DNA from: an uncultured Collinsella sp.
Lineage (GTDB): Bacteria; Actinomycetota; Coriobacteriia; Coriobacteriales; Coriobacteriaceae
Direction: 5' to 3'
Length of the DNA stretch: 23,328 nt
Assembly (NCBI GenBank): GCA_900752015.1
Contig: CAADTZ010000018.1
Span: forward strand, 1 to 23,328
Every line of letters begins with the position of its first letter. Position 1 is the first letter of the stretch. Under the pieces are notes generated by a model. It saw only the letters and a program-made list of their open reading frames with translations, ran no database searches and was not told the DNA's origin. This document shows, piece by piece, positions 21,336 to 23,328 of this stretch. The position numbers were made by a program, and so were the translations under genes.

Positions 21336-23183
21336 ATGTGCGGAATTGTCGGCTACACCGGCTCTGATATTGCAAAGAACATCCTGGTCACGGGCCTTAA
21401 GCGTATGGAGTATCGCGGCTATGACTCCTCGGGCGTCGCGCTCGAGGTGGGCGAGGGCGCCGCGGCTCACCTCGACGTCATCCGCCGCGTGGGCAAGGTC
21501 GCGGGTCTGGAGAGCGAGCTTTCCAACATCGACAGCGACGCTACCTGCGGTATCGGCCACACCCGTTGGGCCACCCACGGCAAGCCTTCGGTCGTTAACG
21601 CCCATCCCCACACCAGCTGCGACGGTCGCATCGCCATCGTCCACAACGGCATCATCGAGAACTTCGCCGAGCTGCGCGAGGAGCTGGAGGGCCGCGGCCA
21701 TCACTTTAAGAGCGAGACCGATACGGAGGTCTTCGCGCATCTGATCGAAGAGGCCTATGCCGAGACGCGCGACCTGATGGCTTCCGTGCGCGAGGCCTGC
21801 ACCCACGTGGTGGGCGCCTATGGCTTGGCCGCCGTGTGCGCCGACGAGCCTGGCGTAATCGCCGTTGCCCGCAAGGACTCCCCGATTGTGGTCGGCGTGG
21901 GCGAGACCGGCTCCTACGTTGCCTCCGACGTGATCGCGCTCATCGACGCCACGCGCGATGTCGTGGTGCTTGAGGACGGTCAGTTTGCCAAGCTCGCGCC
22001 CGCGGGCGTCGAGTATACCGACGAGGCCGGCAACGTGATTGAGCCCAAGGTCACCCACATCGATTGGGATCTGGACATGGCCGAAAAGGGCGGCTATCCC
22101 GACTTTATGCTCAAGGAGATCCACGAGCAGCCGCGCGTCGTGCGCGACACGCTGGTTGGCCGTATGACCCCCGCCGGCGAGCTCGACATCGATGAGCTGG
22201 GCCTGTCCCTCGAGGAGCTCAACGACATCGACCGCGTCTACGTGATCGCCTGCGGCACCAGCTATCACGCCGGCCTCATCGCCAAGAACCTTATTGAGGG
22301 CTGGGCTCGCATTCCTACCGAGGTTGAGGCGGCTAGTGAGTTCCGCTATCGCAACCCCATCATCACGCCGACGACGCTTGTCGTGGCTGTGTCCCAGTCG
22401 GGCGAGACGGCCGATACCCTTGCCGCCATTCGCGATGCGCGCATCAAGGGCGCCAAGGTCTTTGGTATTACCAACGTGGTGGGCAGCCCCGTGGCGCGCG
22501 AAAGCGATGGCGTTATCTACACCAAGGCCAACAAGGAGATCGCAGTCGCCTCGACCAAGAGCTTCATCGGTCAGGTCGTGAGCCTCACGCTTTTGGCCTT
22601 GCTGCTGGCGCAGGTGAAGTACCGTCTGACCACCAAGCAGACGCGCATGCTGTTCCGCGAGCTTTCCGATACGGCCGAGCAGATCCAGTGGATCCTGGAT
22701 ACGCAGACCGAGGCCGTGCACGAGGCCGCGCTTGTGTGCAAGGACGCGCAGTCTGCACTGTTCGTGGGTCGCGGCATGGGCGCCGCCATTTCCTACGAGG
22801 GCGCGCTCAAGCTCAAGGAGGTCAGCTACCTGCACGCCGAGGCATATGCTGCCGGCGAGATGAAGCATGGCCCCATCGCGCTGATCGATCCGGGTTTCCC
22901 TGTCATCGCCGTGGCCACCAAGAGCGCAACGTACGATAAGACGGTGTCGAACCTTATGGAGTGCAAGGCGCGCGGTGCCAAGGTGATCGTCGTTGCCACC
23001 GAGGGCGACGAGGAAATCAACAAGATTGCCGACTGCATCATTCGCGTGCCGGCCGTCCGCGACGTGTTCAGCCCCATCACGGCGAGCGTTCCGCTGCAGC
23101 TACTCGCTCGCGAGGTTGCCATCCTGCGCGGTTGTGACGTCGACCAGCCTCGAAACCTGGCAAAGAGCGTTACCGTCGAGTAA
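21336..23183 (+). CDS. glmS: Glutamine-fructose-6-phosphate aminotransferase (isomerizing)
   Basis: A 615-residue enzyme that makes glucosamine-6-phosphate from fructose-6-phosphate and glutamine, the first step to UDP-GlcNAc for cell wall. The N-terminal glutaminase domain begins M-C-G-I-V-G-Y, with Cys2 becoming the N-terminal nucleophile, then the R-W-A-T-H-G block. Two sugar-isomerase (SIS) domains follow, with C-G-T-S-Y-H-A-G, S-Q-S-G-E-T-A-D-T-L and S-T-K-S-F. The end K-S-V-T-V-E is the usual GlmS tail. Length is normal. GAAGGGA (21321-21327) precedes the ATG. It stands alone, after a repeat-rich spacer, with an insertion sequence 46 bp past its stop. No terminator is seen before that element. 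Confidence 0.98.
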   Translation: MCGIVGYTGSDIAKNILVTGLKRMEYRGYDSSGVALEVGEGAAAHLDVIRRVGKVAGLESELSNIDSDATCGIGHTRWATHGKPSVVNAHPHTSCDGRIAIVHNGIIENFAELREELEGRGHHFKSETDTEVFAHLIEEAYAETRDLMASVREACTHVVGAYGLAAVCADEPGVIAVARKDSPIVVGVGETGSYVASDVIALIDATRDVVVLEDGQFAKLAPAGVEYTDEAGNVIEPKVTHIDWDLDMAEKGGYPDFMLKEIHEQPRVVRDTLVGRMTPAGELDIDELGLSLEELNDIDRVYVIACGTSYHAGLIAKNLIEGWARIPTEVEAASEFRYRNPIITPTTLVVAVSQSGETADTLAAIRDARIKGAKVFGITNVVGSPVARESDGVIYTKANKEIAVASTKSFIGQVVSLTLLALLLAQVKYRLTTKQTRMLFRELSDTAEQIQWILDTQTEAVHEAALVCKDAQSALFVGRGMGAAISYEGALKLKEVSYLHAEAYAAGEMKHGPIALIDPGFPVIAVATKSATYDKTVSNLMECKARGAKVIVVATEGDEEINKIADCIIRVPAVRDVFSPITASVPLQLLAREVAILRGCDVDQPRNLAKSVTVE

Positions 23184-23229
23184 TCGAGTTCCGTCATCCT
23201 AACAACCAAGGCCCGGCTCCGCGTCATCA

Positions 23230-23328
23230 TGAACTGCGTCCCAAATCTTGGACGCCCTAAATAGCGACTAGGCCGCGAGGGCCTGATTCCGGAACTCCTC
23301 CGGGGTCAGGCCCTTCAATCTTACCTGC
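23230..23328 (-). mobile_element. End of an IS3-family (IS150-like) insertion sequence, cut by the window edge
   Basis: From 23230 the sequence reads TGAACTGCGTCCCAAATCTT, which resembles the terminal inverted repeat of IS150-group elements (5'-TG end, then a GGAC block). GCGTCC (23236-23241) and GGACGC (23250-23255) form a small hairpin within it. A transposase tail lies just inside on the minus strand. The rest of the element is outside the window, so the other end and the target duplication cannot be checked. Confidence 0.75.
23268..23328 (-). CDS. C-terminal end of IS3-family transposase (partial)
   Basis: Read on the minus strand, the last 19 codons before a TAG stop (23270-23268) give Q-V-R-L-K-G-L-T-P-E-E-F-R-N-Q-A-L-A-A. 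The K-G-L-T-P-E-E-F-R block is the conserved C-terminus of the OrfB integrase of IS3-family elements, just after the catalytic domain. The gene continues past the window edge, so intactness is unknown. Codon frame and position next to a terminal repeat agree. Confidence 0.8.
   Translation of the reverse strand, partial: QVRLKGLTPEEFRNQALAA

Noticed and set aside
21105..22868. 587-codon open frame on the minus strand
   Set aside because: Antisense to glmS and extends into the repeat island. The translation is a mirror of glmS codon bias with no motif.

Overview
The window looks like chromosomal DNA of a high-GC gut actinobacterium of the class Coriobacteriia, most likely Collinsella or a close relative. 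This is an inference from codon use, from a tilS-hpt-ftsH cluster in a high-GC genome with clear Shine-Dalgarno sites, and from protein styles I recognise; no rRNA or other marker is present to prove it. Most of the window is ordinary core and metabolic coding sequence. The less ordinary material is in the spacers.

Layout. Positions 1-106 hold the end of an unknown upstream gene or structured RNA and its terminator. A putative tail-anchored protein of unknown function (170-637, minus) is divergent from a small heat-shock protein (915-1346). A WalJ/YycJ-like metallo-beta-lactamase-fold protein (1429-2238, minus) is divergent from tilS, which is followed by hpt and ftsH (2287-6655). These three handle tRNA-Ile lysidine synthesis, purine salvage and membrane proteolysis. 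Then come a PLP aminotransferase (6845-8029), a YcdX-like PHP phosphoesterase (8195-9016) and, convergent with it, a TrmA/RlmD-family 23S rRNA uracil methyltransferase (9095-10543, minus). A compact amino-acid ABC importer operon (10883-13153: Tat-type lipoprotein, permease, ATPase) is followed by an EF-G-like protein with damaged GTPase motifs (13464-15539). Next are a surface or secreted DNA/RNA non-specific endonuclease (15668-16651, minus), a NadC/ModD-like phosphoribosyltransferase (16826-17692), and a LarE-like sulfur transferase convergent to it (17857-18735, minus). The window ends with a HAD phosphatase/phosphomutase (18903-19553), a LacI-type regulator (19665-20777, minus), glmS (21336-23183) and the end of an IS3/IS150-type insertion sequence (23230 to the edge).

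Spacers. Several intergenic regions carry long perfect palindromes: 24-bp-class arms at 6725-6784, 34-bp arms at 10653-10789, 24-bp arms at 17776-17842, and a dense repeat array at 20842-21182. Some share a CTGTCCCC core. They look like REP/MITE-type elements rather than ordinary terminators, although true rho-independent terminators also close most operons. Six genes share a TACAAT hexamer as likely -10 box, usually without a good -35.

I see no CRISPR array, prophage, tRNA, rRNA or recognisable new multi-gene system. The best leads are the EF-G-like protein that lost its G3 and G4 consensus residues, the ModD-like/LarE neighbourhood, the palindrome families, and candidate operators upstream of hsp20, the ABC operon, lacI and glmS.
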